NCBI GenBank assembly: GCA_003213175.1
Contig: QCNN01000007.1
Coordinates: forward strand, 1 to 50,265
DNA from: SAR116 cluster bacterium AG-426-B08
GTDB taxonomy: Bacteria > Pseudomonadota > Alphaproteobacteria > Puniceispirillales > Marisalimonadaceae
DNA: 50,265 bases
Direction: 5' to 3'
A program made the translations under genes and the position numbers. Of the stretch, positions 25,945 through 36,528 are shown one piece after another. Each line of letters begins with the position of its first letter. Position 1 is the first letter of the stretch. The notes under the pieces were generated by a model. It ran no database searches. It was not told where the DNA came from and was given only the letters and a program-made list of their open reading frames with translations.

Positions 25945-26730
25945 ATGACAATAATAAAAGAACATAAAATTAACTACACTTTGTTGATTTCTCTAAATAA
26001 TGTAAAAACAAGAAATTCAATGATACCTGGTTTTCATGATGAACTTCAAAACGCTATAAAAAAAGGTGAAGATGATAATTCTGTTTCTTCTATTATAATC
26101 TATGGAGAAGGAAATTTTTTTTGTGCAGGAGGAGATCTAAATAATCTTAAAAAAAGGAGAGATATGTCTATTGAAGATAGGTTAAGTACTCTTACAGTAT
26201 TAAATAGTACTATCTCCTCTATAAGAAATTGTAAAAAACCAACTATAGCAGCTGTAGAGGGTGGAGCTGCTGGGGCTGGAGTATCACTTGCAATGGCTTG
26301 TGACTTTTTAATTATGGCAGATAATGCTTTTTTTTCGCTGGCCTATGTAAAAATAGGGTTAACTCCAGATGGAGGGGTTACAAAACTTTTAGCTGAAATT
26401 TTACCAAAACAAATGTTATCAGAAATGTCTCTTTTGGGTGATAAAATTAATTCAATTAAACTTCAGCAATTTGGCATGATCAATGTTTTATCTAAAAAAG
26501 GTTTTGTTAAAGAAGATGCATTAGAATTTTCAAAAAAATTTGAAAACTTGCCTTATAATTCAATGAGAAGAATTAAATTGTTGAATGGAGAAGCTTATAA
26601 AAACGATTTTTATGAGCAAATGGAACTTGAGGCAAAATTAATGGTAGAGTCTCAAGGAGATAAAGAAAGCATTGAAGGCATAGATTCTTTTCTTGAAAAA
26701 AGAAAAGCAGATTTTAAAAAATTAAGATAA
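25945..26730 (+). CDS. Enoyl-CoA hydratase/isomerase family protein
   Basis: 261 residues, crotonase fold. CoA oxyanion-hole segments are FFCAGGDLNNLKK near residue 57 and AVEGGAAGAGVSLAMACD near 101; FFSLAYVKIGLTPDGG follows with an aspartate where hydratases place a glutamate. The set resembles PaaG/isomerase-type crotonases more than classical hydratase. It acts on a CoA thioester in fatty- or aromatic-acid breakdown. It stands between divergent glycerate kinase and a downstream transglycosylase; there is no direct beta-oxidation neighbour here. Confidence 0.85.
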   Translation: MTIIKEHKINYTLLISLNNVKTRNSMIPGFHDELQNAIKKGEDDNSVSSIIIYGEGNFFCAGGDLNNLKKRRDMSIEDRLSTLTVLNSTISSIRNCKKPTIAAVEGGAAGAGVSLAMACDFLIMADNAFFSLAYVKIGLTPDGGVTKLLAEILPKQMLSEMSLLGDKINSIKLQQFGMINVLSKKGFVKEDALEFSKKFENLPYNSMRRIKLLNGEAYKNDFYEQMELEAKLMVESQGDKESIEGIDSFLEKRKADFKKLR

Positions 26731-26771
26731 AATGAATTTATTGTTTGGCACCTTAATTGCACAAATTTTGA

Positions 26772-27467
26772 ATGCTTATTTATCAATTTATTCAAAAAGT
26801 AAAATTTTTTAAAATTTTATTTTTTTTAATAATAATTCTATTTCCATTTCAAGTATTTTCCAGCGTCAATAATTTATGTGAAAAAAATATCTTGGAAATC
26901 GAAAGACAAATAGATATTCCTAAAGGTTTGTTAACTGCCATAGGTCTAACCGAGTCTGGAAGATATATAAATAAAGCTAAACCTATAATTTGGCCTTGGA
27001 CAATTAACATCAAAACTAAAAGTTTATTTTTTGATAACAAAAAACAAATGCTTAAATTTTTAAACTCTCAGATTGAAGAAGGTAATTTTGATTTTGATGT
27101 AGGTTGTATGCAGGTTAATTTGAAATGGCATGGTAAGTATTTTAAAAAAATTTCTGACTCAATAGACCCAAAGACTAATATCTCCTATGCTACATCATTT
27201 TTGTACAAATTAAAGTCTGATCATAAGTCTTGGACAGAAGCAATAAAACGTTATCATTCATCTAACCCAAACAAAAATGTGAAATATCATAAAAAAGTTT
27301 TAGCAAACTGGAAAATTCAAGACAAAAAAACAGAAAATTTAAAAATATCTAAGATAAACGACGATAATTTAAAATTGCATGTAAAAAATAATCAACCAAA
27401 ACTATATGAAAAACTAGAAAAAATAATATTTTTTCGAAATATTTTTATGGAAAAAATTAATAATTAA
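26772..27467 (+). CDS. Lytic transglycosylase SLT-domain protein (periplasmic)
   Basis: 231 residues. An N-terminal signal anchor (ILFFLIIILFPFQVFS) ends near residue 30. The SLT-like domain begins GLLTAIGLTESGRY with the catalytic glutamate near residue 57, then FDVGCMQVNLKWHG and ISYATSFLYKL, and ends with AIKRYHSSNP. It would cleave murein strands in the periplasm. The tail after ~180 is Lys/Asn-rich. The domain lacks the tail modules of large Slt proteins, so it is a small free-standing type. Confidence 0.82.
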   Translation: MLIYQFIQKVKFFKILFFLIIILFPFQVFSSVNNLCEKNILEIERQIDIPKGLLTAIGLTESGRYINKAKPIIWPWTINIKTKSLFFDNKKQMLKFLNSQIEEGNFDFDVGCMQVNLKWHGKYFKKISDSIDPKTNISYATSFLYKLKSDHKSWTEAIKRYHSSNPNKNVKYHKKVLANWKIQDKKTENLKISKINDDNLKLHVKNNQPKLYEKLEKIIFFRNIFMEKINN

Positions 27468-27507
27468 ATTAACTTATTTAATTATAATTTCATTAAGGGA
27501 TATTTTT

Positions 27508-28179
27508 ATGGAAACTCATGAAGCTTTGATTAGTAGAAGATCAATTAGAAGGTTTTTGCCTACTAATGTAGCAAAGGAAAAAATTGAAAAAATTTTGGCA
27601 GGTGCAGCATTTGCACCTAGTGGTCATAATATTCAACCATGGCATGTTTATGTGGTTGAAGGAGAAAAAAAAGAAAAAATTACTAATACAATTATTGAGT
27701 CCATAAAAAGTGGTGAAGTGAAGAATTTCAAACAAGAATTTGACTATTATCCTACAGAATGGTTTGAACCCTATATTTCAAGGAGAAGAGCAGTAGGATT
27801 TGAATTATATAAACTTTTAAATATATCGAGGGATGACTATGAGGCTAGAGATAAACAGATGCAAGAGAACTTTTATTTTTTTGGAGCACCAGTTGGTATG
27901 TTTGTCACTATGGATAGAAGATTAGCAGAAGGAACTTTTATTGATTTGGGTATGTTTATTCAGAGTATTCTTGTAGGTGCAAGAGGAGAGGGTTTACATA
28001 CTTGTGGACAAGTTGCATTCACGAGATTTCATACTTTGATTAGTAGAGAATTAAACTTTCATGAAAATGAAATGTTGGTTTGTGCCGTCTCCATTGGTTA
28101 TGAAGATACTTCAGCTCCTGAAAACCAATTGAGAGTTGATAAGTTACCTTTTGAAAAGTTTACTACTTTTTTAAAGTAG
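27508..28179 (+). CDS. Nitroreductase family protein
   Basis: 223 residues, full length. The FMN-binding start is ALISRRSIRRFLPTNV, then APSGHNIQPWHVYVVEG near residue 36 and FGAPVGMFVTMDR near 124. The C-terminal half has GMFIQSILVGARGEGLHTCG. It reduces nitro or quinone compounds with NAD(P)H and FMN in the cytoplasm; homologues of this type occur in flavin or aromatic catabolism. AAGGGAT precedes the ATG. An MFS transporter follows 28 bases later on the same strand. Confidence 0.87.
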   Translation: METHEALISRRSIRRFLPTNVAKEKIEKILAGAAFAPSGHNIQPWHVYVVEGEKKEKITNTIIESIKSGEVKNFKQEFDYYPTEWFEPYISRRRAVGFELYKLLNISRDDYEARDKQMQENFYFFGAPVGMFVTMDRRLAEGTFIDLGMFIQSILVGARGEGLHTCGQVAFTRFHTLISRELNFHENEMLVCAVSIGYEDTSAPENQLRVDKLPFEKFTTFLK

Positions 28180-28207
28180 ATATGATTTAACTTTAATATA
28201 TTTAACT

Positions 28208-29416
28208 GTGAGATTATTTAATTTAAAACATTCCCGAAACTTAGTACTACCAGATACTTATATAAATATTGGTCATTTTTTAGATCATTTTATGATGTTG
28301 ATTTTTGCTAAGTCAGCCTTTGATGCTGGAAGAGAATTTGGTTTAACATATGATGAAATTATAGTTTATGGAACTTTAGGAATGTTTCTCTTTGGTGCCG
28401 CCTCCCCTTTAGCAGGTTGGTTGGCAGATAAATATTCTCGATCTATAATCATTACAATTTATCCATTTGGTGTGGGGCTTGGTTCCTTGATGTGTTTTTT
28501 CTCATCATCGCCTTTCATGTTGGGTATATCGCTTGGTATTATAGGTTTTTTTGCAGCAATTTTTCATCCTGTGGGAATAGCAATGCTAATAAGAAATACT
28601 GATAAAGTTGGTTTTAGGTTGGGTATAAATGGAGTATGGGGAAATATGGGTGTTGCTACAGCGCCTGTATTAACAGGATTTTTAATTGTTTATTCAGATT
28701 GGAGAACAGGTTTTCTTGTACCAGCAATAATATGCTTAGTTTTTGGTGTAATTCAATTTTATGGTTTTATTGAATTAAAAATTAATCAAGCACAAAAAAA
28801 AGAAAGTAAATTCGAAAAAAGTTCGTTTGCTGATGGTTGGAAAATTGTACTGTCCTCTTTAACAATGACTACATTGGCAGGTGGTTTTGTATTTGGTTCT
28901 CTAACATTTTTAATACCTAGATTATTTGAAGTGAATTTAAATGGTATTACAACAGATATTGCTATAACTGGACTTTTAGCTGGGCTAGTTTATGCAATTG
29001 CTTCATTTTCTCAAATTGGAGTTGGTCTTTTAATTGATAGGTTTCCACCAAAGTATGTTTTGGCAATAATGGGATTGGGTCAATTTATATTAATTTATAT
29101 TTCAAGTTTTTATTTTGATTATATTTTATTGTTTGTAATTTTAATGGCAATGTTATTTGTATTTGGTCAGGTTCCAATAACTGATGCTATTTTAGTGAGA
29201 TATATTGATGATAAATGGAGAGCAAGAGTTTTATCAGTTAAATTTTTAATAAATCTTTGTGCAGGTGCAAGCGTTTTGCCTTTAACATCAATATTTTTGA
29301 AAAGTGGTTTTAGTTTTAATGACCTTTTGAAAGTATTATCAATTTTGGCAGTTTTTGTTATTATTTCTGCTTTAATTTTGCCAAATGAAAAAAAACTTAA
29401 ATTAAAGACCACCTGA
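28208..29416 (+). CDS. MFS transporter
   Basis: 402 residues with about 12 membrane helices. The inter-helix loop motif is [10 protein letters not shown] near residue 75, as in major facilitator antiporters, and a second half-repeat loop is [10 protein letters not shown] near 277. It is distantly like fosmidomycin-resistance or sugar/drug MFS proteins; the substrate is unknown. The start is GTG at 28208 with no clear ribosome site. The C-terminal 15 bases overlap the end of ureG on the opposite strand. It follows the nitroreductase gene. Confidence 0.82.
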   Translation: MRLFNLKHSRNLVLPDTYINIGHFLDHFMMLIFAKSAFDAGREFGLTYDEIIVYGTLGMFLFGAASPLAGWLADKYSRSIIITIYPFGVGLGSLMCFFSSSPFMLGISLGIIGFFAAIFHPVGIAMLIRNTDKVGFRLGINGVWGNMGVATAPVLTGFLIVYSDWRTGFLVPAIICLVFGVIQFYGFIELKINQAQKKESKFEKSSFADGWKIVLSSLTMTTLAGGFVFGSLTFLIPRLFEVNLNGITTDIAITGLLAGLVYAIASFSQIGVGLLIDRFPPKYVLAIMGLGQFILIYISSFYFDYILLFVILMAMLFVFGQVPITDAILVRYIDDKWRARVLSVKFLINLCAGASVLPLTSIFLKSGFSFNDLLKVLSILAVFVIISALILPNEKKLKLKTT

Positions 29417-30013
29417 AGAGAAAAGAAAATCGGAAATTCTCTCAATCCCTTTTGAGTTTTTCATTTCTCCAAAGACATAGGGCAATCCCTTACGAGCTAT
29501 TTCAACATCTGTTTTCATTTTAGATAAATCAACTTCTACGTATGGAGCTAGATCAGTTTTATTTATAATAAGTAGATCAGATTTCTGTATAGCTGGACCA
29601 CCTTTTCTAGGTATGTCACCACCCATCCCAACATCAATTACATAAATAGATAAGTCGACTAATTCAGGGCTGAATGTTGCAGCTAAATTATCTCCACCAG
29701 ATTCAATAAGAATTAATTCTAAATCTGGAAATTTGTGTTTCATTTCTTCAACAGCCAACATATTAATTGAGGCATCTTCTCGAATTGCGGTATGAGGACA
29801 ACCACCAGTTTCAACACCTTTAATTCTATCTAGTGGAAGAGCTTGGTTCTTCATTAAAAATTCTGCGTCCTCTTTAGTGTAAATATCATTTGAAATAACT
29901 GCCATAGATACTTTTTGAGACATATTTTTACAAAGTGCTGCAGTTAGACTTGTTTTGCCTGCACCAACAGGTCCTCCAATGCCTACTTTTAATGGTCCAT
30001 TTATATTATTCAT
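29402..30013 (-). CDS. ureG: Urease accessory GTPase UreG
   Basis: 203 residues. The P-loop is [18 protein letters not shown] near residue 10. The metal-binding CPH motif is in [17 protein letters not shown] near 65. [21 protein letters not shown] carries the Walker B-like region, and NKTDLAPYV is the guanine-specificity motif. It delivers nickel to apo-urease with UreD, UreF and UreE using GTP. It is the last gene of ureDABCEFG, overlapping ureF by four bases (ATGA). Confidence 0.94.
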   Translation of the reverse strand: MNNINGPLKVGIGGPVGAGKTSLTAALCKNMSQKVSMAVISNDIYTKEDAEFLMKNQALPLDRIKGVETGGCPHTAIREDASINMLAVEEMKHKFPDLELILIESGGDNLAATFSPELVDLSIYVIDVGMGGDIPRKGGPAIQKSDLLIINKTDLAPYVEVDLSKMKTDVEIARKGLPYVFGEMKNSKGIERISDFLFSSGGL

Positions 30014-30684
30014 GTTTTATAAATCCTAGTTGACAGTCTTTCATGCTTAATACTATACAAATCACTATTAAAGCAAATTCCTCCCAGATCATCCAGAGTA
30101 AAGTCATTACTTTTGTTAACAAAATTATTGATTAACTTTAGAGAACTAACTATGCAATCTTGTCCTATTTTTTGTCCAATAGGTATGTGTTTCACACATA
30201 CATTAACGATATTTGATATAAAAGATTGTAAATAAAAATTTAGTGTAAACTTCAAAGGTATTTTAAAATAATTTGACGCTTTTCCTACGCATATGGGATA
30301 AGCCGTATTTTTTGGTAACTTATAATTCCAACTATCTTTTAAAACTTTTCTGAATGCATTTCCCATTTCAAGCGTTTCGATTTTTCTTTCTTTTGAGGCG
30401 CATAATGAAAGAGCAAAATCATTTAATTCTTCTCCAAAATATGAATATTTGATCAAAATTATATCATTTTTACATGTTCCATAGAACAGCAAGCAATTTA
30501 TGTAATCTTGAATATCTTCTTTATTTAGAATTAAATTATCTTCTATCATTGCTTCTAAACCATGCGAGTAAGAATAACTGCCGATAGGAAAAGAAGGTGA
30601 AAACCAAGTTTGCAATATTTGTAGAGAACTTTGCAAATTTTCATTAGATATATCTTCAATGTTTGTGGCTATGTGTTCTTCCAA
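30010..30684 (-). CDS. ureF: Urease accessory protein UreF
   Basis: 224 residues, all-helical family. The N-terminal signature is [20 protein letters not shown] near residue 26. The conserved late segment [13 protein letters not shown] is near 164. UreF bridges UreD and UreG in the activation complex. The first methionine places the start 29 bases inside the ureE 3' end, and no later methionine fits before the signature. Order ureE-ureF-ureG is typical. Confidence 0.92.
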   Translation of the reverse strand: MEEHIATNIEDISNENLQSSLQILQTWFSPSFPIGSYSYSHGLEAMIEDNLILNKEDIQDYINCLLFYGTCKNDIILIKYSYFGEELNDFALSLCASKERKIETLEMGNAFRKVLKDSWNYKLPKNTAYPICVGKASNYFKIPLKFTLNFYLQSFISNIVNVCVKHIPIGQKIGQDCIVSSLKLINNFVNKSNDFTLDDLGGICFNSDLYSIKHERLSTRIYKT

Positions 30685-31099
30685 TACCGTATGCCCCTCC
30701 TTCGGGAGTAAAGGTTTGTTCTACTAATTTTATTTTACCGCCTAACTTTTTAATCATATTTTCAATAACTTTATCATTTTGAATAAAAATTTTATTTTTT
30801 TTAATTTCACAAGGAATATGTCTGTTACCAATATGCCAAATTAATTGCATTAAATTTTCACCAGTAATTTCTAATAACTTCTCTTTTTTTAATTTAATGA
30901 TTATCAATTCATCATTATCAAGTTTAAAAGCTTGATTTTGAGATAACGATTTTGTTTCAGCTAAATTAACTAAAAATTCAAGACCATTATCCGAAGTAAG
31001 TTTTTTTCTCCTAAGGAATCGTTCTTCATATGATAAAGATATAGAATCAGAAATTTTATTTTTATCAATTTTATCAATAATTAAATAACATTTTTCCAT
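30656..31099 (-). CDS. ureE: Urease nickel chaperone UreE
   Basis: 147 residues from the ATG at 31099; a longer reading from 31159 would run back into ureC and lacks family similarity. The N-terminal peptide-binding domain includes SYEERFLRRKKLTSDNGLEFL. The metal-binding domain contains the key HIGNRHIPCEI near residue 92. The C-terminus [13 protein letters not shown] has three histidines, a short version of the His-rich tail. It donates nickel to the UreDFG complex. Confidence 0.9.
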   Translation of the reverse strand: MEKCYLIIDKIDKNKISDSISLSYEERFLRRKKLTSDNGLEFLVNLAETKSLSQNQAFKLDNDELIIIKLKKEKLLEITGENLMQLIWHIGNRHIPCEIKKNKIFIQNDKVIENMIKKLGGKIKLVEQTFTPEGGAYGIGRTHSHKH

Positions 31100-31109
31100 A
31101 GACTTTGAC

Positions 31110-32816
31110 TTAATACATAAAATATCTTTGAGCCAAAGGTAATTCTTTAGCTGGTTCACAAGTTATTATTTCACCATCTGCCCTTACTTCATATGTTTCT
31201 GGGTCTACTTCTATGGAAGGACATGTATTATTTAACATCATATTTTTTTTGGAGATATTTCGGGTATTTTCCACTGGTATTAGTTCTTTTTTTAAGCCAG
31301 CATTTTTTAGTGATTCTCTTTCTAAACAAATTTGACTTGTGAAAGTTATAGATGACATTTCTAATGATCTTCCATATGAAGAAAACATAGGACGCGTATA
31401 AATTGGTTGTGGAGTAGGTATAGAAGCATTTGGATCTCCCATTTGGGAGCATGCTATGCTTCCACCTATTAAAATCATCTCAGGCTTAACACCAAAAAAT
31501 GCTGGATCCCAGACTACCAAATCAGCACGTTTACCATTTTCTATACTTCCTATGTGTTTTGAAATTCCATGAGCTATTGCTGGATTAATAGTATATTTTG
31601 CTATGTATCTTTTTACTCTAAAATTATCATTTTCACCTTTTTCTTCAGGCAACCTGCCTCTTTGAATTTTCATTTTATGCGCAGTTTGCCAGGTTCTTAT
31701 AATTACTTCACCTACTCTACCCATTGCTTGACTGTCAGATGCTATAATTGAAAAGGCTCCCATATCATGAAGAATATCTTCAGATGCAATAGTTTCCCTT
31801 CTTATTCTACTTTCAGCAAAAGCTACATCCTCAGGTATAGATTTATCTAAGTGATGACAGACCATGAGCATATCTAAGTGTTCTTCTATAGTGTTAACTG
31901 TATAGGGTCTTGTAGGATTTGTTGAAGACGGTAAAACATAATTTTCTCCACAAACTTTAATAATATCTGGAGCATGTCCTCCACCAGCACCTTCTGTGTG
32001 GAAAGCATGAATAGTTCGCTTATTGATAGCTTTTATAGTATTTTCAACAAATCCACTTTCGTTTAAAGTATCAGTATGAATCATGACTTGAACATCATGT
32101 TTATCAGCAATATTAAGACAATTATCAATTGCTCCTGGAGTTGTTCCCCAGTCTTCATGTAGTTTTAAGGCAGATGCTCCTCCGACCACCTGTTCTTCTA
32201 GTCCTTCAGGTAAAGAGGAGTTTCCTTTTCCGGCAAAAGCGAGATTCATAGAAAAAGCATCTGCGGATTGCATCATTCTTTTTATGTGCCATGGACCAGG
32301 TGTACATGTTGTGGCTAATGTTCCGTGAGCAGGTCCAGTCCCCCCACCTAGCATAGTTGTAAGTCCTGAATGAAGTGCATCATCAATTTGTTGAGGGCAA
32401 ATAAAATGAATGTGGCTATCAAACCCTCCTGCTGTAACAATTTTTCCTTCTCCAGCTATTGCTTCTGTACCCGGTCCAATAATAATATTTACATTTGATT
32501 GCGTATCAGGATTTCCGGCTTTTCCAATACAATTAATTAATCCATCCTTTAATCCAATATCAGCTTTATAAATTCCATTAACATCAATTACTAATGCATT
32601 TGTTATAACAGTATCAACAGCACCCCTTTCTCTACTTATTTGAGATTGACCCATACCATCTCTAATAACCTTGCCTCCACCAAATTTTACCTCCTCACCG
32701 TATGTTGTAAAATCATTTTCAACTTCTACAAAAAGTTCAGTATCTGCCAGTCTTACTTTATCCCCTGTTGTTGGTCCATACATATCTGCATATGAAGATC
32801 TTGATATTTTTACCAT
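31110..32816 (-). CDS. ureC: Urease alpha subunit (catalytic, di-nickel)
   Basis: 568 residues, full length. Nickel ligands are visible as His135 and His137 ([10 protein letters not shown]), the carbamylated Lys218 ([11 protein letters not shown]), His247 ([11 protein letters not shown]), His273 ([11 protein letters not shown]) and Asp361 (ASDSQAMG). The flap cysteine is in MVCHHLD (Cys320, His321). It hydrolyses urea to ammonia and carbamate in the cytoplasm. The start overlaps the ureB stop (TAATG). No catalytic residue appears missing, so the enzyme should be active. Confidence 0.97.
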   Translation of the reverse strand: MVKISRSSYADMYGPTTGDKVRLADTELFVEVENDFTTYGEEVKFGGGKVIRDGMGQSQISRERGAVDTVITNALVIDVNGIYKADIGLKDGLINCIGKAGNPDTQSNVNIIIGPGTEAIAGEGKIVTAGGFDSHIHFICPQQIDDALHSGLTTMLGGGTGPAHGTLATTCTPGPWHIKRMMQSADAFSMNLAFAGKGNSSLPEGLEEQVVGGASALKLHEDWGTTPGAIDNCLNIADKHDVQVMIHTDTLNESGFVENTIKAINKRTIHAFHTEGAGGGHAPDIIKVCGENYVLPSSTNPTRPYTVNTIEEHLDMLMVCHHLDKSIPEDVAFAESRIRRETIASEDILHDMGAFSIIASDSQAMGRVGEVIIRTWQTAHKMKIQRGRLPEEKGENDNFRVKRYIAKYTINPAIAHGISKHIGSIENGKRADLVVWDPAFFGVKPEMILIGGSIACSQMGDPNASIPTPQPIYTRPMFSSYGRSLEMSSITFTSQICLERESLKNAGLKKELIPVENTRNISKKNMMLNNTCPSIEVDPETYEVRADGEIITCEPAKELPLAQRYFMY

Positions 32817-33121
32817 TATAAATCACCCATTACTTTTTTGTTAAATCCAAAAATTTTCTTTAATCCATTTATATCAATTAACTTAACATCTTTTGATTGG
32901 CCTGGTTCAAATCTTACAGCTGTACCGGATGGAATATCTAATCTTTTTCCGTAAGAAACTTTTCTATCAAACTTTAAAAACTCATTAGTCTCATAAAAAT
33001 GGTAATGACTTCCAACTTGGATGGGTCGATCTCCTGTGTTTGAAATTTTTAATGTAAAAGTTTTTTTACCTTGATTTAATTCTATATCTTCGTTTTTAGG
33101 AATAATTTCTCCAGGTTTCAT
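32816..33121 (-). CDS. ureB: Urease beta subunit
   Basis: 101 residues. It begins [19 protein letters not shown] and contains [19 protein letters not shown], the UreB core around residues 30-48, then [14 protein letters not shown]. It is a beta-sandwich structural subunit of the trimer. It is a separate gene from ureA and ureC, as usual for bacteria. It ends in TAATG shared with the ureC start and lies ten bases after ureA. Confidence 0.95.
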   Translation of the reverse strand: MKPGEIIPKNEDIELNQGKKTFTLKISNTGDRPIQVGSHYHFYETNEFLKFDRKVSYGKRLDIPSGTAVRFEPGQSKDVKLIDINGLKKIFGFNKKVMGDL

Positions 33122-33131
33122 TTTATTTTCC

Positions 33132-33434
33132 TTATCTAATTGGTTTGTGAACAGTAACTAGTTTTGTACCATCTGGGAAAGTTGCTTCAACTTGTACTTC
33201 GTTTATCATATCTGCAATACCATCCATGCAATTTTTCTTTTTAATTACATGCGCTCCTAATTCCATTAACTCAGCAACAGTTTTTCCATCTCTTGCACCT
33301 TCAACAACAAAATCTGAAATAATTGCAATTGCCTCTGGGTAATTCAGTTTTATACCTCTATCTAATCTATTTTTTGCAACCATGGCAGCAAGGCTTATAA
33401 GTAGTTTATCTTTTTCTCGTGGTGAAAGTTTCAT
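33132..33434 (-). CDS. ureA: Urease gamma subunit
   Basis: 100 residues from the ATG at 33434, chosen because GGAG lies nine bases upstream and [16 protein letters not shown] is the family start; a TTG five codons earlier would overlap ureD. Conserved [20 protein letters not shown] is near residue 35, followed by a late [18 protein letters not shown]. It is a structural subunit packing on UreC. Confidence 0.95.
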   Translation of the reverse strand: MKLSPREKDKLLISLAAMVAKNRLDRGIKLNYPEAIAIISDFVVEGARDGKTVAELMELGAHVIKKKNCMDGIADMINEVQVEATFPDGTKLVTVHKPIR

Positions 33435-33436
33435 GT

Positions 33437-34231
33437 TCAAATACTCCAAATTTTTGGTATGCTATTTTTAAAAAAATATGACAAAATATTCTCTAGGGCA
33501 AACCTTAGATGGTAATTATCTATTGAAATAGTTCTAATGATTAATTTTTCATCCCATATAGAAACTTCAGAGTGAGACATTTTACTATTTTTTAAATTAT
33601 TTTTGATAATCTCTCCTTTTTTTAAAATTATATCTCCAATACCTATAATAATGTTAATTGCACAATTCTTATTAAATGTTGCGGCTTTTGCAAAAATATC
33701 CGCTGTATATCCATTAGTATTGGAAGCCTCAACATGAACTAATTTTTTATTTTTATGAATTTTCCAAAAGTCAGAGTATAGTCCAGTAGTAAATTTTTCT
33801 TTCATAGATGTTCTTCCAAAAACTATACTTTCTGACATCAAAAAATTTGAATTATCTTCAATATTTATATTAATTTTTCTGCGAATGTTGCAATTATTGA
33901 ATAATATCATTTCTTGAGGAAGCCAATACATATTACTATTATTTTTTAAGTTAACCTCAACATCAACTATTCCAGGATTAGAAATTCCTTTATATATTTT
34001 TTCAGCAGCTTGGGTTGAAGTACACATACTAGAGTTATCTAACTCTATGGATGTAGAATAATTATCACCACTAGTAATTCCACCTGCAGTATTAATCAAA
34101 ATCATTTGTTGTAAGGCATCATCAACATTAGGAATTATAGCTTTTGAGGCGCCTTTTTGAAATAATTTAATTATATCATTATTTCTAAACTTTATGTCTA
34201 ACTTTCCAAAAGATCTTTGTAATTTGTTCAT
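33437..34231 (-). CDS. ureD: Urease accessory protein UreD (UreH)
   Basis: 264 residues, typical. The family pattern is visible in [20 protein letters not shown] near residue 46, [10 protein letters not shown] near 73, [13 protein letters not shown] near 104 and [11 protein letters not shown] near 132. It is the scaffold that binds apo-urease and channels nickel from UreG. It is the first gene of the urease operon and is transcribed divergently from an ABC-transporter operon over 138 bases, so the two share a control region. Confidence 0.92.
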   Translation of the reverse strand: MNKLQRSFGKLDIKFRNNDIIKLFQKGASKAIIPNVDDALQQMILINTAGGITSGDNYSTSIELDNSSMCTSTQAAEKIYKGISNPGIVDVEVNLKNNSNMYWLPQEMILFNNCNIRRKININIEDNSNFLMSESIVFGRTSMKEKFTTGLYSDFWKIHKNKKLVHVEASNTNGYTADIFAKAATFNKNCAINIIIGIGDIILKKGEIIKNNLKNSKMSHSEVSIWDEKLIIRTISIDNYHLRFALENILSYFFKNSIPKIWSI

Positions 34232-34369
34232 TTTAATATTTTACCATCTCTAAAATCAGATTAGACAAGTAATTTTTCCAGTGATTAATTTTTAATCTTT
34301 TTTAACCTTAAATTTTTTTAAATACAAATATCGATTGAAAAAATTTAAAAAAATAAATCTTATATTGTA
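34232..34369. promoter_or_regulatory. Divergent ureD / ABC permease control region
   Basis: A 138-base AT-rich gap lies between the start codons of ureD and the ABC permease. It must hold both promoters. The only symmetry is a low-complexity 9-bp inverted repeat AAATTTTTT..AAAAAATTT at about 34312-34348. I recognise no riboswitch (including guanidine types) and no clear NtrC-type site. Confidence 0.35.
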
Positions 34370-35042
34370 ATGTTTGAATTACGTTTTTTTGAAATTTATC
34401 GATCCTCAGAATACGTAAATCTTCTTATTGAAGGTTTGCTTTTATCAACTTCTTTGACTATTGCATCTGGTATAATAGGTTTTTTATTAGCTTTTATTTT
34501 AGCGGCATTAAGATATTGGAATGTTATAATATTAGGTTTTTTCAGCATGTTATATTGACTTTATTCGAAACACTCCACTAATTGTCCAGCTTTTTTTTGT
34601 TACCTTTGGTTTGCCATTACTTTTAGGTTATGTATGGCCATTTTGGTGTCATGCATTACTTGCATTGACAATAAATTTTTCTGGTTATTTTGCTGAAATA
34701 CTTAGAAGCGGCTTTGAATCTACTTCAAAAGGACAAATAGAAGCTGCAAATGCATTAAATTTAAATAGATATTATATTTTTAGAAAAATTATTTTGCCTC
34801 AAACTATAATTAAAATGTTTCCTTCATTATCTAGTCAGTTTATTTTTATTTTTTTAACAACTGGAATTATATCAGAAGTTGGTGTAACAGAGTTAACGCA
34901 CGCTGGTTTATATATTGATAGTAGAAGCTTTCGCTCATTCGAAATATTTATAGTATTAAGCGTGTTATATGTCCTTCTTTCTTTAATTTTTAAATCTACT
35001 CTCGAGTTTGTTTTTAAAAAAACTTTAGGAAAGAGTCTATAA
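34370..35042 (+). pseudogene. Polar amino-acid-type ABC transporter permease, broken by a +1 indel in a T6 run
   Basis: Read as is, the frame stops at 34556 after 62 residues, then a second frame runs to 35042. Dropping one T from the T6 run at 34537-34542 joins them into about 223 residues and restores ACYIDFIRNTPLIVQLFFV, the conserved pre-loop of HisM/GlnP-type permeases. The coupling loop continues in EAANALNLNRYYIFRKIILP. The gene is the first of a permease-permease-binding protein operon. It is a sequencing error, a slippage-tolerant gene or a fresh pseudogene; I favour error because the rest of the gene is undegraded. Confidence 0.8.
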
Positions 35043-35726
35043 ATGGAAGAATTATTTATAAATCTTTTTGGTAAACCTGAGGGAATTATTATTAGTCAAC
35101 TTATATCAGCTTGTAGGTTTACTATTTATCTTTCATTAATTGCATTCTTGGGTGGAGGTGTTATTAGTTCTTTAATAGTTTTGATGAGAATAGTTCCAAA
35201 TAATATTTTAAATTATATAAGTTTTATATATACATGGTTATTTCAGTCTGTTCCACTTTTAATGCTTTTATTTTTAATAGGTTTGGGAGTTCCAAGGTTG
35301 TTGGGTTTTGATATAAATCCTTGGATAGCCGCGACGATATCGTTGATATTATTCACATCCGCATATCTTTCTGAAGTATGGAGAGGTTCAATACAAGCTG
35401 TATCAAATGGTCAATGGGAAGCAGCAAACTCTCTAAATCTTAATTTTTTTCAAACCTTGAAACTCATAATTTTGCCGCAAGCTATAAAATTTAGTGTAGC
35501 ACCAACAATTAGTTTTCTAATACAAATTATAAAAGGTACATCTTTAGCTTATATAATTGGCTTTCATGACCTTATGTTATTAGGAAAAAGATGGGCTAAT
35601 GCTCCCGTTCCAGGTTCTGAACCCTTTATTATTTTTCCTCTTATGGCAGTAATGTATTTCTGCCTTTGTTATCCTTTGGCTATATATGCAAAACATATTG
35701 AGAGGAAAACTTTGTTTAATAATTAA
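35043..35726 (+). CDS. Polar amino-acid-type ABC transporter permease
   Basis: 227 residues with about five membrane helices. IYTWLFQSVPLLMLLFLIGL is the usual pre-loop region near residues 60-80, and EAANSLNLNFFQTLKLIILPQ near 130 is the EAA coupling loop. It pairs with the upstream (frameshifted) permease to form the heterodimeric membrane channel of an importer for polar amino acids or similar compounds. The ATG directly abuts the upstream stop. It is followed 20 bases later by the binding-protein gene. Confidence 0.87.
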   Translation: MEELFINLFGKPEGIIISQLISACRFTIYLSLIAFLGGGVISSLIVLMRIVPNNILNYISFIYTWLFQSVPLLMLLFLIGLGVPRLLGFDINPWIAATISLILFTSAYLSEVWRGSIQAVSNGQWEAANSLNLNFFQTLKLIILPQAIKFSVAPTISFLIQIIKGTSLAYIIGFHDLMLLGKRWANAPVPGSEPFIIFPLMAVMYFCLCYPLAIYAKHIERKTLFNN

Positions 35727-35746
35727 TTTAATGAAAGGAGAAATTT

Positions 35747-36523
35747 ATGTTTAAATTAATTAAATTAGTTGTTGTTTTTTTAACAATGACAATTAGTTCA
35801 TCTTTCGCTGATTTGAGTGATATACTAAAAAAAGGTGAAGTAAAGATAGCAGTTCCAGAAGCTTTTGCACCTTTTGGTTCAGTTGGTAAAACAGGTGAAC
35901 ATGAAGGATATGATGTAGATGTTGCTAAATTGATTGCTAAAGATTTAGGAGTGAAGTTAAAAATTGTTCCAGTTGTTTCAAAACAGAGAATTCCTTTTTT
36001 AGAAACAAATAAAGTGGATTTAGTAATTTCAACAATGGGCGCTAATCCAAAAAGAGCAAAATCAACAAACTTTTCTAGTGCATATGCACCATTTTATTCA
36101 GGTGTTTTTGCTCCTTCAAATATAAATATAACTTCATATAAAGACTTAGATGGGCTAACTGTCGGAGTTACTGGAGGAACTTTGGAAGATTTAGAATTAA
36201 CAAAAAGAGCACCTAAGGGAACAAAAATAACCAGGTTTGGTGATAATGCTGCAACTCTTAGCGCAATAAAATCTAAGCAAGTACAAGTTTTAGTTTCAGG
36301 TAATACTGTGGCAGCCTCAATAACTGAGAGTGATCCCAAATTTGATTTGCAAAGAAAATTTATTATTAAAGACAGTCCCTGTTTTATTGGTATAAAAAAA
36401 GGAAATGAAGATTTACTCAGATGGGTAAATGTTTTTATTTTGCATAAAAAACTTGGGGGAGATTTAAACAAAATTTCTCAAAAGTGGTTAGGTCAAGATT
36501 TACCCGCTTTGCCATCCTTGTAA
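35747..36523 (+). CDS. Periplasmic substrate-binding protein (amino-acid/opine type, SBP_bac_3)
   Basis: 258 residues. The signal peptide is LIKLVVVFLTMTISSSFA, cleaved near residue 22. SBP_bac_3 features are VKIAVPEAFAPFG near 31, EGYDVDVAKLIAKDLGVKLK near 49, KVDLVISTMGANPKRAK near 88 and GLTVGVTGGT near 135. The ligand arginine/aspartate pair common to amino-acid binders is not obvious, so the substrate may be another small amine. A strong AAGGAG site precedes it. It is the third gene of an importer that lacks an ATPase gene, and it is followed by a terminator hairpin. Confidence 0.87.
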   Translation: MFKLIKLVVVFLTMTISSSFADLSDILKKGEVKIAVPEAFAPFGSVGKTGEHEGYDVDVAKLIAKDLGVKLKIVPVVSKQRIPFLETNKVDLVISTMGANPKRAKSTNFSSAYAPFYSGVFAPSNINITSYKDLDGLTVGVTGGTLEDLELTKRAPKGTKITRFGDNAATLSAIKSKQVQVLVSGNTVAASITESDPKFDLQRKFIIKDSPCFIGIKKGNEDLLRWVNVFILHKKLGGDLNKISQKWLGQDLPALPSL

Positions 36524-36528
36524 TTTGA

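Noticed and set aside
31228-31452. Short open frame inside ureC
   Set aside because: It lies in an alternative frame wholly within a well-conserved catalytic subunit gene and has no family features.
34232-34369. Guanidine riboswitch before the ABC operon
   Set aside because: No conserved guanidine-I, -II or -III elements are visible; only low-complexity A/T symmetry.
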